A stretch of 64,000 bases of DNA from Paracoccus sp. UBA889 (lineage in GTDB: Bacteria > Pseudomonadota > Alphaproteobacteria > Rhodobacterales > Rhodobacteraceae): the NCBI GenBank assembly GCA_002294185.1, contig DBFD01000061.1, positions 93,407 through 157,406 of the forward strand, given 5' to 3'. The notes under the pieces are model-generated. The model did no database searches. It was not told the DNA's origin and saw nothing but the letters and a program-made list of their open reading frames with translations. Position 1 is the first letter of the stretch, and the number at the start of each line of letters is the position of its first letter. This document shows, piece by piece, positions 1-8,403 of the stretch. The position numbers were made by a program, and so were the translations under genes.

Positions 1-419
1 AAATTGCCCAGGTTGCCGAGAAGCTGGCGGATGAACGAAACCTCGGTAACGCTGCCCTCCGTCACGCGGCGCGACAGCACCACGACGCGGCCACGTTCCT
101 GCCCGAAACGTTCGATATTGGACACGACCCCGCTGGGCGCGAAGGAAATCGCCACGACTTCTCGATCTACCTCTTGCGGGGGCAGCGCGCCAAAATTGCG
201 CCAGCGCGAGCCGACATAATACCACCCCGCACCGGTCAGCAGACCCTGCGCCGAGGGCCGGCCGATCAGCCCCTCCAGTTGATCCATGCTGGTCTGGCCG
301 ACGACCACCTTCGCCAGATCGGAATCGGGCGGCACATAGCCGTGATTGCGATAGACGGGCGCACAGGCGGCCAGCACGGCCACGAAAGCCAGGATCAGAA
401 GGTTCCTGAAGGCAGCCAT
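1..419 (-). CDS. bamE: Outer membrane assembly lipoprotein BamE (3' end cut off by window edge)
   Basis: BamE (SmpA/OmlA family) is a small lipoprotein of the BAM complex, which inserts beta-barrel proteins into the outer membrane. The 139 readable residues begin with a hydrophobic signal peptide ending in a lipobox (L16-A-A-C19), so Cys19 should be lipidated. A compact domain follows with the family-like stretch VVVGQTSMDQLEGLIGRPS. The frame is still open at base 3, so the C-terminus lies outside. It is transcribed divergently from the DUF177 gene across about 140 bp, an arrangement I recall from related genomes. The family call is firm; the exact length is not visible. Confidence 0.88.
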   Translation of the reverse strand, partial: MAAFRNLLILAFVAVLAACAPVYRNHGYVPPDSDLAKVVVGQTSMDQLEGLIGRPSAQGLLTGAGWYYVGSRWRNFGALPPQEVDREVVAISFAPSGVVSNIERFGQERGRVVVLSRRVTEGSVTEVSFIRQLLGNLGN

Positions 420-562
420 GCGGGTTTCCTTTGTGCGGGCGGTTGACGCGGCCCGCCCGGCTTAGCAAACTCCGGCGCGGCGCTCAAGAAGTCCATCCGC
501 GACGAGGGCTTGTGCCGCAGGTCACCGCCGCATGTCGCAAGCCAACTGCCCGAGGCACGATC

Positions 563-1111
563 ATGACAGCCCCAGCACAGCCCTCCGCGTCGCAGCCGCA
601 ACGCCTGCGCGTCGCCCATCTGGATCCGCGCGGCCCGACCGATTTCGCGCTGCGTCCCGCGGCCGAGGCGCGCGCGGCCATCGCGGCCGAACTGAACATC
701 CTCGCCCTGCCCCGCCTGGCTTTCGAGGGCCGGATCAGGGCCGAGGGCGGCCAAGCCTGGGCGTTGTCGGGCCGGCTGACGGCACAGGTCGTGCAGTCCT
801 GCGTGGTGACGCTGAAGCCGGTGAAGACCCGGATCGAGGAAGATGTGCGCCGCCTCTATTCCCCGCATCTGCGCGACCCCGAGGGCGACGAGGTCGAGAT
901 GCCGGACGAAACGCTGGAACCGCTGGGCCAGTTCATCGACCTTTCGGCCGTGATGATCGAGGAACTGGCGCTGTCCTTGCCGGATTATCCCCGCGCGCAA
1001 GGCGCCGAACTGACGCCGGATGCCCGCGATGATGACGGCCGGCCCGAGACGCGACGGCCCTTCGAGGGGCTGGACCGGCTGATGCGGGGGGACGGCGACG
1101 TCCAGGGATAG
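563..1111 (+). CDS. DUF177/YceD family protein
   Basis: A 182-residue DUF177 (YceD) protein, typically encoded just before rpmF in bacteria and linked by family studies to 23S rRNA or ribosome maturation. Visible family traits are a central [12 protein letters not shown] stretch containing a conserved Cys and a C-terminal acidic segment leading into [11 protein letters not shown]. The frame stays open for 44 codons upstream. I chose the ATG beginning MTAPAQPS because it has a GAGGCA ribosome-binding sequence 7 bases before it. It starts the DUF177-rpmF-plsX-fabH order. The molecular function is inferred from family and context only. Confidence 0.85.
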   Translation: MTAPAQPSASQPQRLRVAHLDPRGPTDFALRPAAEARAAIAAELNILALPRLAFEGRIRAEGGQAWALSGRLTAQVVQSCVVTLKPVKTRIEEDVRRLYSPHLRDPEGDEVEMPDETLEPLGQFIDLSAVMIEELALSLPDYPRAQGAELTPDARDDDGRPETRRPFEGLDRLMRGDGDVQG

Positions 1112-1359
1112 GGGCCCGGAACCTGCGCCGCCGCGCCGTTGCAATGCAGCCACAGAATCGCGGCCGATCATGCGGATTCGTCCTGCCGGACCAGAATGGG
1201 CTGGCGCGGCGCCACCGCCGCGGCGCATTTATGGGCAAGCCGACCCAAGCGAGGGCTTGCAGGCGCGGGTTCTATCGCGTATCTGCGCGGTTCATTTACG
1301 AATACAAAACTCATGGTGCCACGGCTTTCGGCCCGCACCCAGACAACCGAGGTCGAGAC

Positions 1360-1566
1360 ATGGCTGTCCCTCAGAATCGCGTCACCCGCTCCAAGCGCAA
1401 CATGCGTCGTGCCCATGACGCGCTGGTCGCCGGCAACCCCAACGAATGTTCGAATTGCGGCGAATTGAAGCGTCCGCATCACGTCTGCCCGTCCTGCGGC
1501 CATTACGCCGATCGCGAGGTGATCGCCCAGGCGAACGAGATCGACCTGGACGACGACGCGGCCTGA
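1360..1566 (+). CDS. rpmF: 50S ribosomal protein L32
   Basis: Ribosomal protein L32, 68 residues, a component of the large subunit. The N-terminus [20 protein letters not shown] is typical of the family. A zinc ribbon is formed by Cys30-x2-Cys33 and Cys43-x2-Cys46, so this is the zinc-binding form. The reading frame remains open for 72 codons upstream, but the ATG at MAVP fits the family start exactly. It sits 22 bp before plsX, the usual bacterial arrangement connecting translation with phospholipid synthesis. The 248 bp ahead of it may carry its own promoter, but I could not identify convincing boxes there. Confidence 0.96.
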   Translation: MAVPQNRVTRSKRNMRRAHDALVAGNPNECSNCGELKRPHHVCPSCGHYADREVIAQANEIDLDDDAA

Positions 1567-1588
1567 TCGGGTCGGGCCCTCCCGCCAT

Positions 1589-2695
1589 ATGACCGACGAT
1601 CCAGCGACCATTCAGGAACAGCGCGCCCCCGAGAACCGGGGCAGCGTGGTGATTTCGGTTGACGCGATGGGTGGCGATCGCGGCCCCCTCGCCGTGGTGG
1701 CCGGAATGGCCGAAAGCGCCGAAAAGAACCCCGAGATCCGCTTTATCGTGCATGGCGACCAGGATCAGCTTCGCCGTCTGATCAACCGCCGCAAGCAATT
1801 GTCCGACCGCTGCGACATCCGCCATGCCGCGGGTGTCGTGACGATGGAAGACAAGCCCAGCCAGATCCTGCGCAAGGGCGACGGCACCTCGATGTGGTCG
1901 GCGATCGAATCCGTTCGCAAGGGCGAGGCCGGGGCCGCCGTCAGTTGCGGCAATACCGGCGCGCTGATGGCGCTGTCGATGCTGCGCCTGCGCAAGCTGC
2001 CGGGCGTGAACCGTCCCGCCATCGCCTGTCTGTGGCCCTCGAAGAACCCTCAGGGCTTCAACATCATGCTGGATGTGGGCGCGGATATCCGCGCCGACGC
2101 GCCTGACCTGTTGCAATATGCGATGATGGGCGCCTCCTACGCCCGCAACGGCCTGGACGTCGAACGCCCGCGCGTCGGCCTGCTGAATGTCGGCACCGAG
2201 GAACACAAGGGGCGCGCCGAACTGAAACAGGCCCACGACCTGATCGCTGACGCCGCCGGAACCGGCGGTTTCGACTATGTCGGTTTCGTCGAGGGCGGCG
2301 ATCTGCCGTCGTCGCGCGTCGATGTGATCGTGACCGACGGCTTTACCGGCAATATCGCCCTGAAGACGGGCGAGGGCACGGCCAAGCTGGTGGGCGAGTT
2401 CCTGCGCGCGGCCTTCGCCAATTCGATCATGTCGAAATTCGCGGCCGTGCTGGCCATGACCTCTTTGAAGCGCCTGCAAAAGCGGATCGACCCGCGTCGG
2501 GTGAATGGCGGCATCTTCCTGGGCTTGAATGGCACCGTGGTCAAATCTCACGGCTCGGCCGATGCGACCGGCGTTTCGGCGGCGATCAAGCTGGCCTTCA
2601 CCCTGGCGAAGTCGGGCTTTCAGGACCGGCTTGCCGCGCGCGTGGCCCAGGTTGCCTCGGCCACGACCGCCGGCGAATCGGAGACCTCGACGTGA
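1589..2695 (+). CDS. plsX: Phosphate acyltransferase PlsX
   Basis: PlsX converts acyl-ACP and phosphate to acyl-phosphate, the donor used by PlsY to start phospholipid synthesis at the inner face of the membrane. The 368-residue length is close to the family norm, with a roughly 18-residue N-terminal extension before the hallmark VISVDAMGGDRGP at about residue 21. Other family blocks are SCGNTGALMALSM and LNVGTEEHKGRAEL. The last four bases overlap the fabH start (GTGA), so the two are translationally coupled. The ATG at 1589 is the only good start near the conserved N-terminus. Confidence 0.96.
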   Translation: MTDDPATIQEQRAPENRGSVVISVDAMGGDRGPLAVVAGMAESAEKNPEIRFIVHGDQDQLRRLINRRKQLSDRCDIRHAAGVVTMEDKPSQILRKGDGTSMWSAIESVRKGEAGAAVSCGNTGALMALSMLRLRKLPGVNRPAIACLWPSKNPQGFNIMLDVGADIRADAPDLLQYAMMGASYARNGLDVERPRVGLLNVGTEEHKGRAELKQAHDLIADAAGTGGFDYVGFVEGGDLPSSRVDVIVTDGFTGNIALKTGEGTAKLVGEFLRAAFANSIMSKFAAVLAMTSLKRLQKRIDPRRVNGGIFLGLNGTVVKSHGSADATGVSAAIKLAFTLAKSGFQDRLAARVAQVASATTAGESETST

Positions 2696-3666
2696 CCCGA
2701 AGATCCGTCATTCGCGGAACCGGCCTCTATCTGCCTGAAACGGTGATCGAGAACAGCTGGTTCGAGGACAAGCTGGATACCAGCGACGAATGGATCCGTT
2801 CGCGCAGCGGGATCGAGCGGCGCCACTTCGCCGCCGAAGGTCAGGCGACCAGCGATCTGGCTCTGAACGCTGCCCGCGACGCGCTGTCGAAAGCCGGGCT
2901 GGAACCCGACCAGATCGACGGCATCATCCTGGCGACGTCGACCCCCGATCTAACCTTTCCGGCGGTGGCGACGATGGTGCAGTCCGGTCTGGGCATGACC
3001 CACGGCTTCGCCTATGACGTGCAGGCCGTCTGCGCGGGCTTCGTCTTCGCGCTGGCCAATGCCGATGCGATGATCCGGGGCGGCATGGCCGACCGGGTCC
3101 TGGTCATCGGGGCCGAGACCTTTTCGCGCATCATGGACTGGACCGACCGCTCGACCTGCGTGCTGTTCGGCGACGGTGCCGGCGCCGTGGTGCTGGAGGC
3201 GCAGGAGGGCGCGGGCGGCAATGCCGATCGCGGCGTGCTGTCCGCCGATCTGAACAGCGACGGACAGTATCGCGACCTGCTCTATGTCGATGGCGGCGTC
3301 TCGACCACCGGCACGGCGGGGCATCTGCGGATGCAGGGCAATCTGGTGTTCCGCCACGCGGTCGAGAAACTGGCCAGGACCGCGCACACGGCCCTGGACA
3401 AGGCCGGGCTGACCGCCGCAGACGTGACCTGGCTGGTGCCGCATCAGGCCAACATGCGCATCATCACCGCCACCGCACAGAAGATGCAGTTGCCGATGCA
3501 GAAGGTCGTGCTGACGGTGGCCGATCACGGCAATACCTCGGCGGCCTCGATCCCGCTGGCGCTGGCCGTGGCCGCAGCGGACGGACGCCTGAAACGCGGC
3601 GATGTGATCGTGACCGAAGCCATCGGCGGCGGGCTGAGCTGGGGCAGCGTCGTGCTGCGCTGGTAA
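2692..3666 (+). CDS. fabH: 3-oxoacyl-ACP synthase III (KAS III)
   Basis: FabH condenses acetyl-CoA with malonyl-ACP to start fatty-acid synthesis. The 324-residue protein shows the full thiolase-fold catalytic triad: Cys114 in QAVCAGF, His251 in VPHQANMRI and Asn281 in HGNTSAAS. The C-terminal GGGLSWGSVVLRW end is also typical. Translation starts at a GTG whose last two bases form the plsX stop, a four-base overlap implying coupling. The downstream neighbour is the convergent zinc-finger gene, so this is the end of the DUF177-rpmF-plsX-fabH transcript. Confidence 0.97.
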   Translation: MTRRSVIRGTGLYLPETVIENSWFEDKLDTSDEWIRSRSGIERRHFAAEGQATSDLALNAARDALSKAGLEPDQIDGIILATSTPDLTFPAVATMVQSGLGMTHGFAYDVQAVCAGFVFALANADAMIRGGMADRVLVIGAETFSRIMDWTDRSTCVLFGDGAGAVVLEAQEGAGGNADRGVLSADLNSDGQYRDLLYVDGGVSTTGTAGHLRMQGNLVFRHAVEKLARTAHTALDKAGLTAADVTWLVPHQANMRIITATAQKMQLPMQKVVLTVADHGNTSAASIPLALAVAAADGRLKRGDVIVTEAIGGGLSWGSVVLRW

Positions 3667-3678
3667 CGCCGGGCGCGG

Positions 3679-3954
3679 CTATTTCATCTGTGAATCCTTG
3701 CTGCCGCGCCGGTTGATCCCGCCTTCCGGGCGAATTCGGCGGTCGCGTCCGGATTGGCATGTGACGCAAAGCTGCACCCCCGGCACCGCCCGGCGGCGGG
3801 CCTCGGGGATCGGGTCGTCGCATTCGGCGCAGAATTCGGCCGATGGCGCCTCGGCGGCGCGGGCCGCGCGCGCCCTGGCGCGGGCCACGGCCTCGGCCGT
3901 GCTGACCTCGATCTGATCATTCACCGCATCGTCGCGGGCCCATCCTCCGGCCAT
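3679..3954 (-). CDS. DksA/TraR family C4 zinc-finger protein
   Basis: A 91-residue protein of the short DksA/TraR type. The zinc finger is Cys42-x2-Cys45 and Cys63-x2-Cys66 with FCAECDDPIPEARR preceding the second pair, the standard pattern of the family. The N-terminal half is short and Ala/Arg-rich, so the long coiled coil of full-length DksA is absent. That makes a role as an RNA polymerase secondary-channel factor possible but not demonstrated. It lies convergent to fabH and divergent from ihfA, apparently as a single-gene transcript. Confidence 0.85.
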   Translation of the reverse strand: MAGGWARDDAVNDQIEVSTAEAVARARARAARAAEAPSAEFCAECDDPIPEARRRAVPGVQLCVTCQSGRDRRIRPEGGINRRGSKDSQMK

Positions 3955-4084
3955 GGTATCCTCCTTTTCGTCGCTTCAAGATAGGCGTCGTTCGGGCCGG
4001 TTTCAAAGCCCGCGTGCTGCGCGGCGGTCCGCGCAAACGCGCCGATCCGGTGCGGATGGCGGAACGATTTGGCGCCGGCCCTCG

Positions 4085-4113
4085 TTGACACGGCGATCAT
4101 TCCGCTTCATCCT
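4085..4113 (+). promoter_or_regulatory. Candidate promoter of ihfA
   Basis: A perfect -35 hexamer TTGACA is followed 17 bases later by only a weak -10 candidate (CATCCT). It lies about 25 bases ahead of the ihfA start, leaving a short leader that includes the AGAGGA ribosome-binding sequence. The -35 box is seen directly; its use as a promoter is inference. Confidence 0.4.
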
Positions 4114-4136
4114 GTTGTGACAAAAGAGGAAAAGTC

Positions 4137-4439
4137 ATGGGCGACAAGACTCTGACCCGGATGGATCTGGCCGAGGCGGTGTTCCGCGATGTCGGCTTGT
4201 CGCGTCACGAATCCGCCCAGCTTGTCGAAAGCGTTCTCGATCACGTTTCGGACGCGCTGGTCAGTGGCGAGCAGGTCAAGATCTCGTCCTTTGGCACATT
4301 CAGCGTCCGCGACAAGAACGAACGGATCGGCCGCAACCCTAAAACCGGCGAAGAGGTGCCGATCACGCCGCGCCGGGTGCTGTCCTTCCGACCATCGCAC
4401 CTGATGAAGGAGCGGGTCGCTGCCGGCAACAAGCGATAA
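4137..4439 (+). CDS. ihfA: Integration host factor subunit alpha
   Basis: IHF-alpha pairs with IHF-beta to bend DNA sharply at specific sites in promoters, origins and recombination loci. The 100-residue protein is full length. It shows the HU/IHF beta-arm signature [11 protein letters not shown] with the intercalating proline at position 68. The [11 protein letters not shown]-terminus favours alpha over beta or HU. A good AGAGGA ribosome-binding site precedes the ATG. The gene is followed after six bases by a MerR-type regulator, an alphaproteobacterial pairing I recall from other genomes. Confidence 0.95.
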   Translation: MGDKTLTRMDLAEAVFRDVGLSRHESAQLVESVLDHVSDALVSGEQVKISSFGTFSVRDKNERIGRNPKTGEEVPITPRRVLSFRPSHLMKERVAAGNKR

Positions 4440-4445
4440 TTGCTG

Positions 4446-5069
4446 ATGCAGAAAAGCGCCGAGGCATTCCGTTCGATCGGAGAGGTCGCCAAGCTGATCG
4501 GCGTCGCCCCGCATGTCCTGCGCTATTGGGAAACGCAGTTCCCGCAGTTGAAGCCGATGAAGCGGCCTGATGGTCGGCGCTATTATCGCCCCGACGATAT
4601 CCGGCTGGTAGCCGGGCTGTGCGAGGTTCTGCGCGACGACGGCATGACCATCAGGGGCGCGAAGAAGCTGATCGCAAAGGATCGTGGCGCGGCGATTCGC
4701 GGTCGCGGCGCCGAGCGCCTGGGCGAGCAGGTGGCCGCGCCCGGCGCCCCTGAGGCGACGCCGCGCAAGGAAGCCGCCATCGCGAAGCATCTGATCGAGA
4801 TGCCCGACGAACCCGCGCCGCAGGACGATCCGATGCCCGACCATCCGCCCCGCGCGCGGCAGCGCCGCCGCCGGCAGTCGGGCCATGATGCGCTGCCTCT
4901 GTTTCCCGACCTGTCCGCCGACGCGCAGGCCACCGGCTGGCTGGCGCAGCTTGCCCGACTGTCGGTTCGCCTGCGCGCGGCCAGCCATCGCGACGCGCGG
5001 TGGCAGCAGGCCGCGCCCCGCGCCGCCGCACTGCGCGGCATCATCATCGCGCATTACGAAAACACCTGA
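4446..5069 (+). CDS. MerR family transcriptional regulator
   Basis: A 207-residue regulator with an N-terminal MerR winged helix-turn-helix: FRSIGEVAKLIGVAPHVLRYWETQFPQLKP followed by DGRRYYRPDDIRLVAGL within about residues 7-60. The rest is Pro/Arg/Ala-rich with no obvious ligand domain or effector cysteines. It therefore belongs to the uncharacterised MerR type found after ihfA rather than a metal sensor. A TTG six bases upstream in frame would add two residues; I prefer the ATG. Target genes and signal are unknown. Confidence 0.88.
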   Translation: MQKSAEAFRSIGEVAKLIGVAPHVLRYWETQFPQLKPMKRPDGRRYYRPDDIRLVAGLCEVLRDDGMTIRGAKKLIAKDRGAAIRGRGAERLGEQVAAPGAPEATPRKEAAIAKHLIEMPDEPAPQDDPMPDHPPRARQRRRRQSGHDALPLFPDLSADAQATGWLAQLARLSVRLRAASHRDARWQQAAPRAAALRGIIIAHYENT

Positions 5070-5139
5070 CCGGCAGGATGAAGATTCCCGTCCCGTGGCC
5101 CTTGTGCAGGCCCGCCGCTTCGCTCTATATGGCCGGCGT

Positions 5140-5217
5140 CGGGCCGTGGCGCAGCTTGGTTAGCGCGTCCGTCTGGGGGGCGGAAGGCCGCGAGTTCGAA
5201 TCTCGCCGGCCCGACCA
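5140..5217 (+). tRNA. tRNA-Pro (anticodon GGG)
   Basis: A 78-base tRNA with a fully paired seven-base acceptor stem (CGGGCCG with CGGCCCG), discriminator A and an encoded CCA end. The anticodon stem TCCGT/GCGGA closes a seven-base loop CTGGGGG, placing anticodon GGG at 5175-5177. The T-loop TTCGAAT is canonical. It reads CCC/CCU proline codons. It stands alone, with its own terminator four bases downstream. Confidence 0.96.
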
Positions 5218-5220
5218 TTT

Positions 5221-5257
5221 CGAAAACGCCCATCCCTCCACGGGGTGGGCGTTTTCG
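5221..5257 (+). terminator. Rho-independent terminator after tRNA-Pro
   Basis: A 16-base inverted repeat (5221-5236 with 5242-5257), interrupted only by one wobble pair and closing a five-base loop. The descending arm ends GTTTTCG, so the T-run lies in the foot of the stem opposite an A-run. It starts four bases after the tRNA CCA end and is symmetrical enough to act in both directions. Confidence 0.8.
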
Positions 5258-5286
5258 TATCCGCCTGATCTGCAAGGAAGGATGGC

Positions 5287-6354
5287 ATGAACGGAGTCCT
5301 GCCCGACAGCGAGATCCGGCACCTGATCGATAAGGGCGCCATCACCGCCGATCCCGCGATCCTGCCCGAACAGGTCCAGCCCGCCAGCCTGGACTTGCGG
5401 CTGGGCACGACGGCCTGTCGACTGCGCGCCAGCTTTCTGGCCGGAAAGGGCCATCGCATCAGCGACCGTCTGGCCGATTTCGGAATGCACCGGATGGATC
5501 TGTCCGGCGGTGCCGTTCTGGAACGGGGATGCGTCTATCTGGTGCCGCTGATGGAACGGCTGACCCTGCCCGATGGGCTGAGCGCCGTCGCCAATGCCAA
5601 ATCCTCGACCGGGCGGCTGGATCTGCTGACCCGGCTTGTGACCGATGACGGCACCGAGTTCGATCGCCTGCCCGAAGCCTATGACGGTCCCCTTTATGCC
5701 GAAATCTGCCCGCGCAGCTTTTCGGTTCTGGTGCGCCCCGGAATGCGCCTGAACCAGCTTCGCCTGCGGCGCGGTCAGGCGGTGCTGACGGACGCCGAAT
5801 TGCGCGATCTGGACGCCCGCGAGCCGCTGGTCGGCGGCAAGGCGCTGATCGACCAGGGGCTTGGCTTTTCCGTGGACCTGCGTCCCTCGGGCGGCGATCT
5901 GGTCGGCTATCGCGCGCGACCCCATAGTGGTGTCATCGACCTGGACCGGATCGGGGCCTATGACGCGCGCGATTTCTGGGATGAGTTGCGGACCGGCGAC
6001 GGCCGCCTGATCCTCGACCCCGGTGCGTTCTATATCCTCGTCAGTCGCGAATCGGTCGCGATCCCCGCCGATTGCGCCGCCGAGATGGCCCCCTATCTGG
6101 CCATGGCGGGTGAATTCCGCGTTCATTACGCCGGCTTCTTCGATCCCGGCTTCGGCATCGGGGCGGCCGGCGCCGGCGCGCGCGGCGTGCTGGAGGTGCG
6201 CTGTCACGAGGCACCCTTTGCGCTGGAACATGGTCAGGTCGTCGGGCGCCTGGTCTATGAACGCATGGCCGCCCGCCCCGACCGCCTCTACGGCGCGGGC
6301 ATCCGGTCGAATTATCAGGGTCAGGGCCTGAAACTTGCCAAGCAGTTCCGCTGA
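5287..6354 (+). CDS. dcd: dCTP deaminase, long alphaproteobacterial form
   Basis: Deaminates dCTP to dUTP for thymidylate synthesis. At 355 residues it is nearly twice the classical Dcd. It appears to contain two dUTPase-like trimeric folds: an N-terminal copy with QPASLDLRLG and NAKSSTGRLDLL, and a C-terminal copy from about residue 215 with EFRVHYAGFFDPGFG. The SSTGR block matches the nucleotide-binding motif of the Dcd/dUTPase family, and this long form is common in alphaproteobacteria. A strong AAGGAAGG ribosome-binding site fixes the ATG. Substrate preference between dCTP and dUTP is from family assignment. Confidence 0.88.
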   Translation: MNGVLPDSEIRHLIDKGAITADPAILPEQVQPASLDLRLGTTACRLRASFLAGKGHRISDRLADFGMHRMDLSGGAVLERGCVYLVPLMERLTLPDGLSAVANAKSSTGRLDLLTRLVTDDGTEFDRLPEAYDGPLYAEICPRSFSVLVRPGMRLNQLRLRRGQAVLTDAELRDLDAREPLVGGKALIDQGLGFSVDLRPSGGDLVGYRARPHSGVIDLDRIGAYDARDFWDELRTGDGRLILDPGAFYILVSRESVAIPADCAAEMAPYLAMAGEFRVHYAGFFDPGFGIGAAGAGARGVLEVRCHEAPFALEHGQVVGRLVYERMAARPDRLYGAGIRSNYQGQGLKLAKQFR

Positions 6355-6371
6355 CCGCGAATGCCGTCCGG

Positions 6372-7475
6372 TCACCCTCGCGGTGTCTGCCACAGCCGGA
6401 CCTTCAGCCCGCCATGCGCGATGATGGGACCGGCCTCCAGCGGCAGCCCGGTCGCCCGTGCCAGCCCGGCCTCGCTGGTCACGATCCCGACCCGCCAGCC
6501 CGCAAGCCGGTCGCGAAACACCTCGCCCATGGCGGCGTGCAACCCGTATAGCGGCCCCTTGTTTCCGACCCGGGCGCCATAGGGCGGATTGACGATGACG
6601 ATGCCGGGCGGTCCCTTGGGCGGCGTCAGGTCGCCAACCGGCAGGCAGGCAAAGTCGGTCCATTCCGACACGCCAGCCCGGGCGGCGTTCTGAACGCTCA
6701 TCCGAATGGCACCGGCGTCGCGATCGCTTCCGTGAAAGCGGTTTTCGGGGGTTGTCGGCGCCGGGGATGCGCGCATTGCCCGCCAGGCTGCGGGATCAAA
6801 ACTGGAAAGGTTTTCAAAGGCAAAGCCGCGACTGCGACCGGCGGCGAGACCGGCCGCCATCTCGGCCGCCTCGATGACGAAGGTGCCCGACCCGCACATC
6901 GGGTCGACCACGGTCTGGCTGCCATCGAACCCCATCTCGCGCAGGAACATCGCCGCCATCGTCTCGCGCATGGGGGCCTTGGCGACAGCTTGCTTGTGGC
7001 CGCGCTTGTGCAGCGATTCGCCGGTCGTATCGAGGCTGATCGTGACCAGATCGTCGTCGATCCGGACCTTCACGACGATTCCGGCATCGGCCGCGATCGG
7101 GGCGCCCAGTTCCTCGGCGATGGCGCGTTCGACCCGCTGTGCCGCCGCGCCCGCGTGATAGATGCGGCTGGCGCGGCAGACGGCATCGACCCTGACGGAC
7201 AGATCGCGGCGCAGCACCGAAGCCCAGGGAAATTTCCGCGCCCGCTTGTCCAGCTGCGCCAGATGCAGCGCCCGAAAGCTGCCGATCCGCGCCAGAACCC
7301 GCGTCGCCCCGCGCAGCCAAAGATTGGCCCGCCAGACATCCGCCCAGCCGCCGCGAATCGTCACGCCGCCGGGCTGGATCTCTGGCACCCAGCCAAGCGC
7401 GCGCGCCTCGGCGGCCAAGGGCTGTTCCAGCCCCGGCGTCGCCACCAGGAAAATGTCGAAAGGATCGTCGCGCAT
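6372..7475 (-). CDS. THUMP domain class I SAM-dependent RNA methyltransferase (RlmL/RlmK type)
   Basis: A 367-residue enzyme predicted to methylate guanine N2 in large-subunit rRNA. Residues up to about 155 form the THUMP RNA-binding region. The catalytic domain carries the SAM-binding motif VVDPMCGSGTF near 189-199 and the N-methylation motif NPPYGAR beginning at 296, diagnostic of base N-methyltransferases. It is convergent with dcd and lies downstream of the scpB block in the same direction, so it may be read through from it. The exact rRNA position cannot be deduced. Confidence 0.9.
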   Translation of the reverse strand: MRDDPFDIFLVATPGLEQPLAAEARALGWVPEIQPGGVTIRGGWADVWRANLWLRGATRVLARIGSFRALHLAQLDKRARKFPWASVLRRDLSVRVDAVCRASRIYHAGAAAQRVERAIAEELGAPIAADAGIVVKVRIDDDLVTISLDTTGESLHKRGHKQAVAKAPMRETMAAMFLREMGFDGSQTVVDPMCGSGTFVIEAAEMAAGLAAGRSRGFAFENLSSFDPAAWRAMRASPAPTTPENRFHGSDRDAGAIRMSVQNAARAGVSEWTDFACLPVGDLTPPKGPPGIVIVNPPYGARVGNKGPLYGLHAAMGEVFRDRLAGWRVGIVTSEAGLARATGLPLEAGPIIAHGGLKVRLWQTPRG

Positions 7476-7514
7476 GCGCCGAGCCCTAGCGGCTGGCGAC
7501 GGAAAAGGCGAGGC

Positions 7515-7709
7515 TCAGCGGCCGATCCGCCGCGCCAATTTCGCCGCCTGCCGGGCACGCTTGGCGGCCTGACGGTTGGTTCTGGCCTGCTGTGGCTTCG
7601 GCGTGGCCCCCGGCTTGCGCCGCGACATGCGGTTGATGCCCTTGTTGATGCCCCAGTTCATCATGCGGCGCATGAACAGACGGGTGAACATGTTGATGAA
7701 GCCGTTCAT
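7515..7709 (-). CDS. Small highly basic protein of unknown function
   Basis: A 64-residue protein beginning MNGFINMFTRLFMRRMMNW. I do not recognise it. It has about 18 Arg/Lys and no Asp or Glu, so its isoelectric point must be extreme. The first 20 residues could form an amphipathic, Met/Phe-rich helix. The last 25 are an Arg/Lys/Ala/Gln helix with basic residues every three to four positions. It starts nine bases after scpB in the same direction, suggesting co-expression with the condensin genes. Nucleic-acid or membrane-surface binding is plausible from composition alone. Confidence 0.72.
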   Translation of the reverse strand: MNGFINMFTRLFMRRMMNWGINKGINRMSRRKPGATPKPQQARTNRQAAKRARQAAKLARRIGR

Positions 7710-7718
7710 CCTGTGACC

Positions 7719-8402
7719 TCACTCATCTTCGAACAGATCGTCGGCGGGAATGCCGCGGTCGATATTGTCATCCTCGGTGGCCGGCGCAAGAGGGGTGGCG
7801 ATCCCCTCGCGCGGCGGCCGCGAATCCAGCAGCCCTGCCGCGCGCAACTCGGACAATCCGGGAAGATCGCGGGCCGATTCCAGGCCGAAATGGTCCAGAA
7901 ATGTCTCGGTCACGACAAAGGTCGCCGGCCTGCCCGGTGTCATGCGGCGGCGGCCGACACGGACCCATTCCATCTCGATCAGCTGGTCCAGCGTGCCGCG
8001 GCTGACCGCGACGCCGCGAATTTCCTCGATCTCGGCGCGGGTGACCGGCTGGTGATAGGCGATGATCGCCAATGTCTCGACGGCAGCGCGGGACAATCGG
8101 CGCTGCTCGACCGTTTCGGTCTGCATCAGGAAGGACAGATCGGGGGCGGTGCGGAAGGCATAGCCGTCGCCGATTCGTTCCAGCGCCACGCCGCGGCCCT
8201 GATAGCGGCGGCGCAGGGCCGACACGGCCTCGGCCGGATCGCAGCCGCGCGGCAGGCGGGCGGCCAGGTCGCGAACGGTGATGGGACCGGCGGCGGCGAA
8301 AAGGATGGCTTCGACCATTCGTTCCTGCTGGTCCGGCGGCGGCGGCGGAAACTCGGGCCGGGCTTCGGCCTCGGCGTCGTCTTGCGGGGTCGGATCGGTC
8401 AC
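7719..8402 (-). CDS. scpB: Segregation and condensation protein B
   Basis: ScpB is the paired winged-helix subunit that binds ScpA and SMC to compact and separate chromosomes. The 227-residue reading starts at a GTG one base after the scpA stop, giving tight coupling. The family core is visible: MVEAILFAAAGPITVRDLAARL, LSRAAVETLAIIAYHQPVTRAEIEEIRG, and GRPATFVVTETFLDHFGLESARDLPG. The C-terminal tail is acidic. Longer in-frame readings upstream overlap scpA coding sequence and are rejected. Confidence 0.93.
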   Translation of the reverse strand: MTDPTPQDDAEAEARPEFPPPPPDQQERMVEAILFAAAGPITVRDLAARLPRGCDPAEAVSALRRRYQGRGVALERIGDGYAFRTAPDLSFLMQTETVEQRRLSRAAVETLAIIAYHQPVTRAEIEEIRGVAVSRGTLDQLIEMEWVRVGRRRMTPGRPATFVVTETFLDHFGLESARDLPGLSELRAAGLLDSRPPREGIATPLAPATEDDNIDRGIPADDLFEDE

Positions 8403-8403
8403 G

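Noticed and set aside
5140-5300. Possible integrative-element attachment site at the tRNA-Pro 3' end
   Set aside because: No integrase gene and no second copy of the tRNA 3' end was seen; dcd and conserved genes follow directly.
5125-6663. A 512-codon open frame on the minus strand
   Set aside because: Antisense to tRNA-Pro, its terminator and dcd; no domain seen.
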